NCBI RefSeq assembly: GCF_900167575.1
Contig: NZ_FUZP01000001.1
Location: 124,001 to 188,000, forward strand
DNA length: 64,000 nt
Origin: Okibacterium fritillariae
GTDB lineage: Bacteria; Actinomycetota; Actinomycetes; Actinomycetales; Microbacteriaceae
Direction: 5' to 3'
This document shows positions 18,421-26,631 of this stretch, in pieces. Each line of letters opens with the position of its first letter. The first letter of the stretch is position 1. The notes under the pieces are model-generated. The model saw only the letters and a program-made list of their open reading frames with translations. It had not been told where the DNA came from and did no database searches. Position numbers and translations under genes: made by a program.

Positions 18421-19391
18421 AGGTTCTCGTCACGGGAGCATCCGGTCTGCTCGGCGGTGCCACGGCCCGCGCGATCGCCGCTCAGGGCCACGCGGTGCGC
18501 ACGTTCCAGCGTCGACCCTCGGGCCTGGCGGGTGAGCCGGGTTTCGAAGACCATCTCGGCTCGGTGACGGATGCCGCGGCCACCGCCCGCGCCGTCGACG
18601 GTGTCGATGCCATCGTGCACCTGGCGGCCAAGGTCTCGCTCGCGGGCGACCCGGCCGACTTCCGCCGCGTCAACGTGGGAGGCACGGGCATGCTCCTGAA
18701 CGCCGCCCGCATCGCCGGCGTCGAGCGTTTCGTCTTCGTGTCGTCGCCGTCGGTGGCGCACTCCGGATCGTCGATCGTGGGCGACGACGCCCGGCCCGCC
18801 GACCCCGAGCGGGCCCACGGCGACTATGCGCGCACCAAGGCCGAGGCCGAACTGCTCGCCCTCTCCCGCGACTCGGATGCCTTGCGCGTCGTCGTCGTGC
18901 GCCCCCACCTCGTCTGGGGCCCGGGGGACACGCAACTCATCGAGCGCGTCGTCGACCGTGCGCGTTCGGGCCGACTGCCCATCCTCGACAACGGCGCCGC
19001 GCTCATCGACAGCGTCTACGTCGACAACGCCGCCTCCGCCATCGCCGCCGCCCTGCGCCGCGTCGATGCCGTGCACGGCAACTCGTATGTGGTGACGAAT
19101 GGCGAGCCCCGTCCGGTCGCCGACATCCTGGCGTCGATCTGCGAGGCCGCGGGTGCCCCGGTTCCCGCCTGGCGGGTTCCCGCGTCGGTGGCGCGCGCGG
19201 CGGGTTCGGCCGTCGAGGCGCTGTGGTCGGTCAAACCCGGTGTCGACGAACCGCCCATGACGCGCTTCCTCGCCGAGCAGCTGTCGACCGCGCACTGGTT
19301 CGACCAGCGGCGCACGCGGCGCGACCTCGAGTGGACACCCGAGGTGTCGCTCGACGAGGGTTTCCGGCGACTCGCCGCGTATTACCGGTAG
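18417..19391 (+). CDS. oleD: OleD, NADPH-dependent 2-alkyl-3-ketoacid reductase
   Basis: A 324-residue extended SDR (3-beta-HSD/epimerase-like). The nucleotide loop VTGASGLLGG is at residues 5-14 and the catalytic YARTK pair is Tyr137/Lys141. The GTG start overlaps the oleBC stop by 4 nt. OleD reduces the OleA product to the 2-alkyl-3-hydroxyacid used by OleC. The order A-BC-D with two 4-nt overlaps indicates a tightly coupled operon. Long-chain internal alkenes would be the end product. Confidence 0.9.
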   Translation: MKVLVTGASGLLGGATARAIAAQGHAVRTFQRRPSGLAGEPGFEDHLGSVTDAAATARAVDGVDAIVHLAAKVSLAGDPADFRRVNVGGTGMLLNAARIAGVERFVFVSSPSVAHSGSSIVGDDARPADPERAHGDYARTKAEAELLALSRDSDALRVVVVRPHLVWGPGDTQLIERVVDRARSGRLPILDNGAALIDSVYVDNAASAIAAALRRVDAVHGNSYVVTNGEPRPVADILASICEAAGAPVPAWRVPASVARAAGSAVEALWSVKPGVDEPPMTRFLAEQLSTAHWFDQRRTRRDLEWTPEVSLDEGFRRLAAYYR

Positions 19392-19574
19392 GGAAGCGGT
19401 GCCCGCACGTCTCGCGAGCACCGGTGTCGGCGGTCTGTAGTAACATTCTGGCATCCCCACACTGCGCCCTTGGAATGTTTTGATGGTGCATCGCGCCCCG
19501 CGGGGGGAGAATGAAACGGCCCGGCTGGCAGCCTCCCGACTGCGCGCCCGGCCGACACCCTCGAAGGAGCACAG

Positions 19575-21311
19575 GTGGCTCTCCTAGCCCTCACATGGCG
19601 CACGGCCAAGCCCTATAAGGGCTGGTTGGTCGCGGTTTTCGCGCTGCAACTCATCTCGACCATCGCGGCGCTCTACCTGCCGAGCCTCAACGCCCAGATC
19701 ATCGACGAGGGTGTCTCCACGGGCAATACCGACTTCATCTGGGCAACGGGCATGACCATGCTCACGGTCTGCCTCGTGCAGGTGGCCGCGGCCATCGGCG
19801 GCGTCTACTTCGGCGCCAAGACGGCCATGGCCATCGGCCGAGACCTGCGGCGCGAGGTCTACCGCAAGGTCGACTCGCTCGGGGCGCTCGAGGTGGGCAG
19901 CTTCGGCAGCGCCACGCTCATCACGCGCGGCACCAACGACGTGCAGCAGGTGCAGATGCTCGTGCTCATGGCGCTCAACTTCATGGTCTCGGCGCCCATC
20001 ATGTGCGTCGGCGGCATCATCATGGCGCTGCGCGAAGATGCCGGCCTGTCGTGGCTCGTGTGGGTGAGTGTTCCGCTGCTCTTCATCATCGTCGGGTTCC
20101 TGGTCTACCTGCTGCTGCCCCTCTTCCGCCTCATGCAAGACCGCATCGACGGCATCAACAGCGTGCTGCGCGAGCAGATCGTCGGCATCCGCGTCGTGCG
20201 GGCCTTCGTGCGCGAGCCGTTCGAATCCGAGCGCTACGACCGGGCCAACGAGGCGCTCACGCGCGTCTCGGTCAAGGTCGGCAACATCTTCGTGCTCATG
20301 TTCCCCGTCATCATGATGGTGCTGCACCTGGCCACCGCGGCCGTGCTGTGGTTCGGCGGCCAGCGCGTCGAGGCCGGCGAGATGCAGGTCGGCTCGTTGA
20401 CCGCGTTCCTGCAATACCTGCTGCAGATCCTCACGGCCGTCATGATGGGCGTCTTCATGGCCATGATGATCCCGCGCGCCGTGGTCTGCGCCGAGCGCAT
20501 CACCGAGGTGCTCGAAACGACGCCGAGCCTTCAGGTGCCCACGAACGCGGATGTGCGCATCCCCACGGCCGGTCGCGTCGAGTTCAGTCACGTCACGTTC
20601 GGCTACCCGGGCGCCGAGCGTCCCGTGCTCGACGACGTCACGTTCACGGCTGAGCCGGGCAAGACCACCGCGATCGTCGGCTCGACGGGGTCGGGCAAGA
20701 CGACGTTGCTGTCGCTCATCCCGCGCCTCTACGACCCGCAAGAGGGTCAGGTCACCATCGACGGCGTGCCCGTGTCGGCGCTCACCCGCCAGCAGATGGC
20801 GGGCGTCGTGGGCATCGTGCCGCAGAAGCCCTACCTCTTCTCGGGCACCATCGGGTCGAACCTGCGCTTCGGCCGGCCCGACGCCGACGAGACCGAGATC
20901 TGGGCCGCGCTGCACACCGCGCAAGCCGACGACTTCGTGCGCGCCAAGCCGAAACAGCTCGACGACCGGGTGGCCCAGGGTGGCACCAACGTCTCGGGCG
21001 GCCAGCGGCAGCGGTTGTGCATCGCGCGCGCCCTCGTGGCCCGCCCGCGCGTCTACCTCTTCGACGACTCCTTCTCGGCGTTGGATGTCGCGACCGACGC
21101 CCGGCTGCGTGCGGCGCTCGCGAAAGACACGAGCGACGCCACCGTCATCATCGTCGCCCAGCGCATCGCCACCATCCGCGAAGCCGACCACATCCTCGTG
21201 CTCGACAACGGCGCGATCGTAGGCCGCGGCACGCATGACGAACTGCTCGAGACCAACGACACCTACCGTGAGATCGTCGAGTCGCAGCTGACCACGGAAG
21301 GGGTGGCATGA
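19575..21311 (+). CDS. ABC exporter half-transporter with degenerate catalytic site
   Basis: A 578-residue protein with a GTG start behind gaagg. A six-helix type IV exporter domain (residues about 1-315) precedes an ATPase domain with Walker A GSTGSGKT and signature VSGGQRQR. Walker B reads VYLFDDSF, so Asp replaces the catalytic Glu. That is the hallmark of the degenerate partner in heterodimeric exporters such as TM287/288 or BmrCD. Its stop overlaps the start of the second half-transporter. Likely a drug or lipid exporter; the substrate is unknown. Confidence 0.9.
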   Translation: MALLALTWRTAKPYKGWLVAVFALQLISTIAALYLPSLNAQIIDEGVSTGNTDFIWATGMTMLTVCLVQVAAAIGGVYFGAKTAMAIGRDLRREVYRKVDSLGALEVGSFGSATLITRGTNDVQQVQMLVLMALNFMVSAPIMCVGGIIMALREDAGLSWLVWVSVPLLFIIVGFLVYLLLPLFRLMQDRIDGINSVLREQIVGIRVVRAFVREPFESERYDRANEALTRVSVKVGNIFVLMFPVIMMVLHLATAAVLWFGGQRVEAGEMQVGSLTAFLQYLLQILTAVMMGVFMAMMIPRAVVCAERITEVLETTPSLQVPTNADVRIPTAGRVEFSHVTFGYPGAERPVLDDVTFTAEPGKTTAIVGSTGSGKTTLLSLIPRLYDPQEGQVTIDGVPVSALTRQQMAGVVGIVPQKPYLFSGTIGSNLRFGRPDADETEIWAALHTAQADDFVRAKPKQLDDRVAQGGTNVSGGQRQRLCIARALVARPRVYLFDDSFSALDVATDARLRAALAKDTSDATVIIVAQRIATIREADHILVLDNGAIVGRGTHDELLETNDTYREIVESQLTTEGVA

Positions 21312-23398
21312 TGGCCCGTTCACCGCGCAAGGATCGTCGCGGCGCCGCATCCGACGCCCGCTCCGCCGACACCGGCTCGGCCGACACCCGGCAGGCGCCC
21401 GAGATCACGGCCGCCGAAGACGAGCTGCTCGACCCCGAATTCGTGCCGAGCGAGGCCGACGGCGACATGTTCGGCGGTGCCCCGGCCAAGAAGGCGCAGC
21501 AGTTCTGGCCGTCGGCCAAACGGCTGATGGGACTGCTCGGGCCCGAGAAGGCGAAGATGACGCTCGTCGTGGCTCTCGTCGTCGTGTCGGTCGTGCTCAC
21601 CGTGATCGCGCCCAAGATCCTCGGCCAGGCCATGGACACCATCTTCAAGGGCGTGCTCGGCGCCCAGCTGCCCGCGGGCGCCACGCTCGACCAGGTCGCG
21701 GCGGGTGCTCGCGCGAGCGGCAACGGCCAATACGCCGACATGATCGAGGCATCCGGTGTGGTGCCGGGCCAGGGCATCGACTTCATGGTGCTCGGCCGCC
21801 TGATCATCATCGTGCTGGGCATGTATGTCATCGCCTCGACGCTCAACTGGGCGCAGGGGTATGTGCTCAACGGCCTCGTCATGCGCGTCGTCTACAAGCT
21901 GCGCAAGGACATCGAGACGAAGCTCAACCGCCTGCCGCTCAGCTACTTCGACACCCGCCAGCGCGGCGACCTCATGTCGCGCGTGACGAACGACGTCGAC
22001 AACATCCAGACCGCGCTGCAGCAGGCGTTCTCGCAGCTCGTGCAATCGGCCCTCACGGTGATTGGCATCATCGCGATGATGTTCATCGTGTCGTGGCAGC
22101 TGGCCCTGATCGCGCTCATCGCGCTGCCGCTCTCGGCGCTCGTGGCCGGCGTGATCGGGTCGCGCTCGCAGAAGCTGTTCTCGGCGCAATGGAAGAACAC
22201 GGGTTCGCTCAACGGTCACATCGAGGAGTCCTTTTCGGGGCTCGAACTCGTGCGGGTGTTCGGCCGCGACAAAGAGATGCTGAAGGAGTTCGACGAGCGC
22301 AACGACAAGCTCTACAACGCCGCGTTCGGCGCCCAGTTCGTCTCGGGCATGATCATGCCAGCCATGACGTTCGTGTCCTACCTGTCCTATGTGCTCATCG
22401 CCGTGGTCGGCGGCCTGCGCGTGGCCTCGGGCCAGATGACGCTCGGTGACGCGACGGCCTTCATCCAGTACTCCCGCGAGTTCTCGCAGCCGCTCGGCCA
22501 GATCGCCGGCATGGCCAACCAGCTGCAGTCCGGCGTGGCCTCGGCCGAGCGCACGTTCGAGCTGCTCGACGCCGACGAGCAAGACCCCGACACCGTGACG
22601 GCCCACCTGCCAGAGAGCGCCGACGGGCACGTCGAATTCGACGGCGTCTCGTTCAGCTACTCGCCCGAGAAGCCGCTCATCGAGAACCTGTCGTTCTCGG
22701 CCAAACCGGGCGAGACGGTGGCCATCGTTGGCCCGACCGGCGCGGGCAAGACCACGCTCGTCAACCTGGTCATGCGGTTCTACGAGCTGACCGGCGGCCG
22801 CATCCTGCTGGATGGTGTCGACGTGACGGCCCTGTCGCGGGCCGAGCTGCGCTCGCAGGTGGGCATGGTGCTGCAAGACGCGTGGCTGTTCGAGGGGTCG
22901 ATTCGCGAGAACATCCGATACGGGCGCCTCGATGCCACCGACGACGAGGTGACGGCGGCCGCCGAGGCCACCATGGTCGACCGATTCGTGCGCCAGCTGC
23001 CCGACGGTTACGACACCGTCATCGACGCCGACGGGGGCAGCATCTCGGCCGGAGAACGACAGCTCATCACCATTGCGCGCGCGTTCATCGCGCAGCCCAA
23101 GCTGCTCATCCTCGACGAGGCGACCTCGTCGGTCGACACGCGCACCGAGCTGCTCGTGCAGCACGCCATGGCCGCGCTGCGCACCGACCGCACGTCGTTC
23201 GTGATCGCGCACCGGTTGTCGACGATCCGCGACGCCGACACCATCCTCGTGATGGAGAACGGGCGCATCGTCGAGCAGGGGTCTCACGACGTGCTGCTCG
23301 CCGCGAACGGGGCCTATGCCGAGCTCTACCGCACGCAGTTCCGGGGCGGGCAAGACGAGCTCGTGACCGATGCCGAGGCGGCTGGGCTGCACAGCTGA
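21308..23398 (+). CDS. ABC exporter half-transporter, catalytic partner
   Basis: A 696-residue protein with a roughly 75-residue hydrophilic N-terminal extension before the six-helix exporter domain, and a long extracellular-type loop between its first two helices. The ATPase domain has Walker A GPTGAGKT, a diverged signature ISAGERQL and a canonical Walker B LLILDEATS with catalytic Glu. Together with the upstream gene it makes one canonical and one degenerate ATP site. ATG at 21308 or 21311 (ATGATG). Confidence 0.9.
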   Translation: MMARSPRKDRRGAASDARSADTGSADTRQAPEITAAEDELLDPEFVPSEADGDMFGGAPAKKAQQFWPSAKRLMGLLGPEKAKMTLVVALVVVSVVLTVIAPKILGQAMDTIFKGVLGAQLPAGATLDQVAAGARASGNGQYADMIEASGVVPGQGIDFMVLGRLIIIVLGMYVIASTLNWAQGYVLNGLVMRVVYKLRKDIETKLNRLPLSYFDTRQRGDLMSRVTNDVDNIQTALQQAFSQLVQSALTVIGIIAMMFIVSWQLALIALIALPLSALVAGVIGSRSQKLFSAQWKNTGSLNGHIEESFSGLELVRVFGRDKEMLKEFDERNDKLYNAAFGAQFVSGMIMPAMTFVSYLSYVLIAVVGGLRVASGQMTLGDATAFIQYSREFSQPLGQIAGMANQLQSGVASAERTFELLDADEQDPDTVTAHLPESADGHVEFDGVSFSYSPEKPLIENLSFSAKPGETVAIVGPTGAGKTTLVNLVMRFYELTGGRILLDGVDVTALSRAELRSQVGMVLQDAWLFEGSIRENIRYGRLDATDDEVTAAAEATMVDRFVRQLPDGYDTVIDADGGSISAGERQLITIARAFIAQPKLLILDEATSSVDTRTELLVQHAMAALRTDRTSFVIAHRLSTIRDADTILVMENGRIVEQGSHDVLLAANGAYAELYRTQFRGGQDELVTDAEAAGLHS

Positions 23399-23462
23399 CG
23401 CCGGTCGCGGCTCGGGTACGCGGGTACGCGACGTTCCGTCCGGCGGGCGGATAGGCACTGGA

Positions 23463-23491
23463 GCGCGGCAGGCAGAGTAGTGCTGCCGCGC
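23463..23491. terminator. Hairpin between convergent ABC exporter and MarR genes
   Basis: The stem gcgcggca / tgccgcgc (8 bp) continues past a one-base bulge into gca/tgc around a 6-nt loop. It lies between stop codons of converging genes, so it may terminate both. Confidence 0.55.
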
Positions 23492-23505
23492 GGGCGGCGC
23501 CGGGG

Positions 23506-23961
23506 TCAGAGGATGGTGACCTCGTCGTTGAAGGTCGAGAGCAGTTGGGCGAAGCGGACGACGTCGTCGTCCGACCAGGCGTCGAGGGCGCGGCCGAAAC
23601 GCTCGTGGGTGGCCGAGCGGATGGCGGTGAGGCGGGCCTCGGCCTCGGGGGTGGCGCTGAACGCGCGCACGCGGCCATCCGAATCGTTGGCGGCGCTGAC
23701 GACGAAACCGGCCTCGGCGAGCAGCTTCAGTTGGCGGCTCACGAAGCTCTTGTCCATGCCGGTCTCGGTTGCGATATCGGCCGGGCGCACGGGCTGCCGC
23801 CGGACGATCGTTCGCAGCACTAGGTAGGTGGTCGGCTGCATGCCGGGGTCGAACGCGTCGGCGTTCTTGGCCACGACCCGGCGCGCCGTGCGCACGAGGC
23901 GCCCGACATCCTGTTCGAGCGAACTGATGGCGTCTTGCCGGCTGGGCGTGGCGTCGGTCAT
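23506..23961 (-). CDS. MarR-family regulator
   Basis: A 151-residue winged-helix protein. The DNA-binding part includes VRPADIATETGMDKSFVSRQLKLLAEAGFV followed by a wing with DSDGRVRAF. It is convergent with the ABC exporter and divergent from a second MarR gene across a 99-bp gap. Target genes are not obvious. The exporter or the MATE operon are candidates. Confidence 0.85.
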   Translation of the reverse strand: MTDATPSRQDAISSLEQDVGRLVRTARRVVAKNADAFDPGMQPTTYLVLRTIVRRQPVRPADIATETGMDKSFVSRQLKLLAEAGFVVSAANDSDGRVRAFSATPEAEARLTAIRSATHERFGRALDAWSDDDVVRFAQLLSTFNDEVTIL

Positions 23962-24030
23962 GGGTTAAGGATGCCCGATCGGGCTGGGTGATGCGCACGC
24001 TTTCGCCCGATTCGAGGTTCGTCATTGAAT

Positions 24031-24059
24031 GTTAGAGATCTAACTGTTAGGGTTCTAAC
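24031..24059 (+). promoter_or_regulatory. Tandem MarR-type operators abutting the start codon
   Basis: gttagagatctaac (24031-24044) is a perfect 6-2-6 inverted repeat. gttagggttctaac (24046-24059) is a second copy with one arm mismatch. They are 15 bp apart and the second ends one base before the ATG at 24061. No ribosome binding site fits in between, so the transcript is probably leaderless and the sites probably overlap the promoter, giving autorepression. Confidence 0.65.
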
Positions 24060-24060
24060 C

Positions 24061-24507
24061 ATGAGCGAAGAGTGGACCGGACCCGGCGGCACGTTGGGGC
24101 TCGTGAGATGGATCGGGTTGGCGCAGCGTAAGGCTGCCGAAGACTGGATTCGCACGCGCGGGCTCAGCCACGAACAGGGTTTCGTGCTGGGATACCTGGT
24201 GCAGAACCCCGGTTCTATTCAGCGCGATATCGCCCAGGTGAGTCGCACGGCACCGGCCAGCGTCTCGAGCCTTCTGCAGGGTCTCGAGCGACGCGAGCTC
24301 ATCGAGCGGCGCACCGAGAACGGTGACGAACGCCGCAAACGGGTCTATGCCACCCCGGCCGGCGCCGAACTGGTCGCCGGGTTTGCCGACGCGGTCGCCG
24401 CGGTCGACGAGACCATTCTCGAACCGCTGACCGCCGACGAGCGCGCCGCACTCGACGCGCTCCTGCTCAAGATCACCGCGAAACTGCCCCAACCGACCCG
24501 GCCGTAG
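24061..24507 (+). CDS. MarR-family regulator of the MATE operon
   Basis: A 148-residue winged-helix regulator. The recognition region is RDIAQVSRTAPASVSSLLQGLERRELI and the wing contains ENGDERRKRVYAT. I chose ATG 24061 rather than the TTG at 24025 because the frame upstream would read through the operators. A MATE exporter gene follows 211 nt downstream on the same strand, the classic arrangement for a MarR protein that derepresses an efflux pump when it binds a drug. Confidence 0.85.
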   Translation: MSEEWTGPGGTLGLVRWIGLAQRKAAEDWIRTRGLSHEQGFVLGYLVQNPGSIQRDIAQVSRTAPASVSSLLQGLERRELIERRTENGDERRKRVYATPAGAELVAGFADAVAAVDETILEPLTADERAALDALLLKITAKLPQPTRP

Positions 24508-24718
24508 CCGGCGATACGCGGCCCCGGCCGTGTAGCTCGAACATCCGCTCGCTGTCGGAGTAGCGCCACCGACAGCTCGACCTTCGTCATGCCCATCAGG
24601 GGCACGCACCGCGCAGACGACCGCCGTCTCAAGGCGGTGTTCGGCGCGCCCACACACCCATCCTCGCCGTGCCGGCGTTCGTCGGCGCGCGCTCTGACCT
24701 GCCCAGAAAGGAGCAGTC

Positions 24719-26161
24719 ATGAGCATTCAGAACCCGTCCAACCCGTCCGCCGACACGGTCGGCTCCAACCGCTGGTACCTCTCCTCGGCGCCCATCGTGC
24801 GCGCCCTCATCCATCTCTGCATCCCCATGGCGGCCGCCATGATCGTCGGCGCCGTCTACAACGTGATCAACGCCGGGTTTATCGGCTCGCTGCACGACAC
24901 GACGCTGCTCGCGGCCGTCACTCTCGGTTCGCCGCTGCTCGCGCTCGTCATGGCGGTCGGCGGCGTCTTCGGAACGGGAGGCGGCGCGCTCATCTCACGC
25001 TTGCTCGGGGCCGCCGAACACGATCCCGCGAAAGCATCCGAGATCAAGCACGTGTCCGCGTTCTCGGTGTGGGGCGCCGTGATCGTGGGCGCCGTGCTGG
25101 GTGGCATCGGGTTGCTGCTGCTCAACCCGCTCGTCGCGCTGCTCGGTGCGGATGCCGCATCCGCCCCCGCCACGGCCGGATTCGTCGCCGTCACGCTGGC
25201 GTTCGTGCCCGTTCTCGCCGCCGCGTTCTGTCTCGAACAGCTCGTGCGGGCCGAGGGCGCCTCGCGTCAGGTGATGGTGGGGCTCATCGCATCCACGATT
25301 GCGAACGTCGTCTTCGACGTGCTGTTCATCCTGGTGCTGCACTGGGGTGTGGCCGGAGCTGCCCTGGCGGTGGGGCTCGCGAACCTGGTCGTGATCGGCT
25401 ATTTCGCGGTGTGGCTGCACCGCAACAGCGAGCACCTGAGCCTGGCGCCGCGCTGGTTCACGCTGTCGCCCGCCGTGGTGAAGCCCGTGTTCGCGGTGGG
25501 GGTGAGCGAGCTGTTCCAGGCGTCGTTCCTCATCGTGACGGCGCTCGTGCTCAACAACCTGGCCGCGAACTATGGCGACGGCGCGCTCGCGGCCATGGGG
25601 GTCGCGGTGCGCATCGCCCAGGTGCCCGAGTTCCTGCTGATGGGCGTGACCCTGGGCGTGCTGCCGCTGCTCGCCTACGCCTACGGCAAGGGTGACCGCG
25701 CGCGATTCGTGGCGGCGGTGCGCACGTCGGCCGTGACGGTGGGCGCGATCGGGCTGGTCGCGGCGAGCCTGGCCTTCGTGTTCCGTGAGCAACTCTTCGG
25801 TGCATTCGTGTCGGATGCCTCGGTGCTCGCCCTCGGCGCCACCGTCCTGACCGCGCAGCTCGTGGCCATGATCGCGAACGGGTTCACGGGGCTGCTGACG
25901 TCGACGTTCCAGGCGACGGGTCGAGCCGTGGCCGCAACGACCATGTCGCTCACGCAGGGCTTGCTCTTCATCCCCGTCGTGCTGCTCGGCAACCTGTGGT
26001 TCGGCCTGCCCGGCATCATCTGGGCGCTGACCGTGACCGAGGGCGTGGTGCTGCTGGTCGGCATCGGGCTGCTCGTGGGGTCGCACCGGTCCATCGACCG
26101 CGGGCTCGCCGAGGGCAGCGCCGAACGCGCCGAGCGGATGCTGGAGGAAGCCGCCGTCTGA
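24719..26161 (+). CDS. MATE-family multidrug/cation efflux transporter
   Basis: A 480-residue membrane protein with about 12 helices in two related halves, preceded by agaaaggag. Features include the N-terminal PMAAAMIVGAVYNVINAGFIG and repeated VFGTGGGALISRLLG-type segments of the NorM/MepA-like branch. It exports cationic compounds in exchange for Na+ or H+. It is probably controlled by the MarR protein encoded upstream. The gene's end abuts a decayed acyltransferase on the opposite strand. Confidence 0.9.
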   Translation: MSIQNPSNPSADTVGSNRWYLSSAPIVRALIHLCIPMAAAMIVGAVYNVINAGFIGSLHDTTLLAAVTLGSPLLALVMAVGGVFGTGGGALISRLLGAAEHDPAKASEIKHVSAFSVWGAVIVGAVLGGIGLLLLNPLVALLGADAASAPATAGFVAVTLAFVPVLAAAFCLEQLVRAEGASRQVMVGLIASTIANVVFDVLFILVLHWGVAGAALAVGLANLVVIGYFAVWLHRNSEHLSLAPRWFTLSPAVVKPVFAVGVSELFQASFLIVTALVLNNLAANYGDGALAAMGVAVRIAQVPEFLLMGVTLGVLPLLAYAYGKGDRARFVAAVRTSAVTVGAIGLVAASLAFVFREQLFGAFVSDASVLALGATVLTAQLVAMIANGFTGLLTSTFQATGRAVAATTMSLTQGLLFIPVVLLGNLWFGLPGIIWALTVTEGVVLLVGIGLLVGSHRSIDRGLAEGSAERAERMLEEAAV

Positions 26162-26449
26162 CCGACGCGCGAATCGGCGGGCCCACGCGTCAAGACGAGG
26201 GCCGCGGCCAGGAGGGTCACGCTGATCAGGGCGGTGAGAGGTGTGATGCCGACGACGAGCAGCGAGACCACGCCGACGATGCCGAGCGCGTTGGCTGAGA
26301 TCATCACTGACACCCACCATGAGGGCGTGCAGCGCCACGATGAGGACGAGGCAGGCTGCGCGCACGAGGTCGACGGCGTTGTCGCGACCACGGGTTGCCG
26401 AGCGATCGGCCGTGCCGACATCGGCGTTCAATGCTGTTTTGAAGCTCAT
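26162..26449 (-). pseudogene. Remnant of an acyltransferase-3 (OafA-like) membrane protein
   Basis: Reading from ATG 26449 gives a hydrophilic start and then the segment RDNAVDLVRAACLVLIVALH followed by ALMVGVS, typical of the first helix of acyltransferase-3 proteins (usually 350-400 residues). Near 26308 the frame breaks. The adjacent frame continues with hydrophobic residues (ANALGIVGVVSLLVVGITPL, then two further helix-like stretches) until it runs into the MATE gene. This looks like an internal deletion with frameshift plus loss of the C-terminus. It is not likely to be functional. Confidence 0.5.
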
Positions 26450-26504
26450 GTTTCGACGCTATGAGCGGCCGCTCTCGCACGGCATGGTGCGGGCGCCCGT
26501 CCCG

Positions 26505-26522
26505 CTGGGGGACAACCCCCAG
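26505..26522. terminator. Small hairpin between the acyltransferase remnant and the antiporter gene
   Basis: ctggggg-acaa-cccccag is a perfect 7-bp stem with a 4-nt loop. Its polarity is unclear; it may have served the region upstream of the antiporter. Confidence 0.4.
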
Positions 26523-26631
26523 GCCCCCGCGGGCGACGGCGGATGCGGCGGGGGAATGGCGAATGCCGCGGCGCGCGTTAGCCTTCCCACACGGCGTTGT
26601 TCGTGCTCCACATCCACGGAAAGGTGCCACC

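Noticed and set aside
21320-24025. 901-codon open frame antisense to the ABC exporter
   Set aside because: Composition (Arg/His/Glu-rich, no domains) is typical of the shadow frame of a high-GC gene. The same applies to 19584-21350 and 26659-28209.
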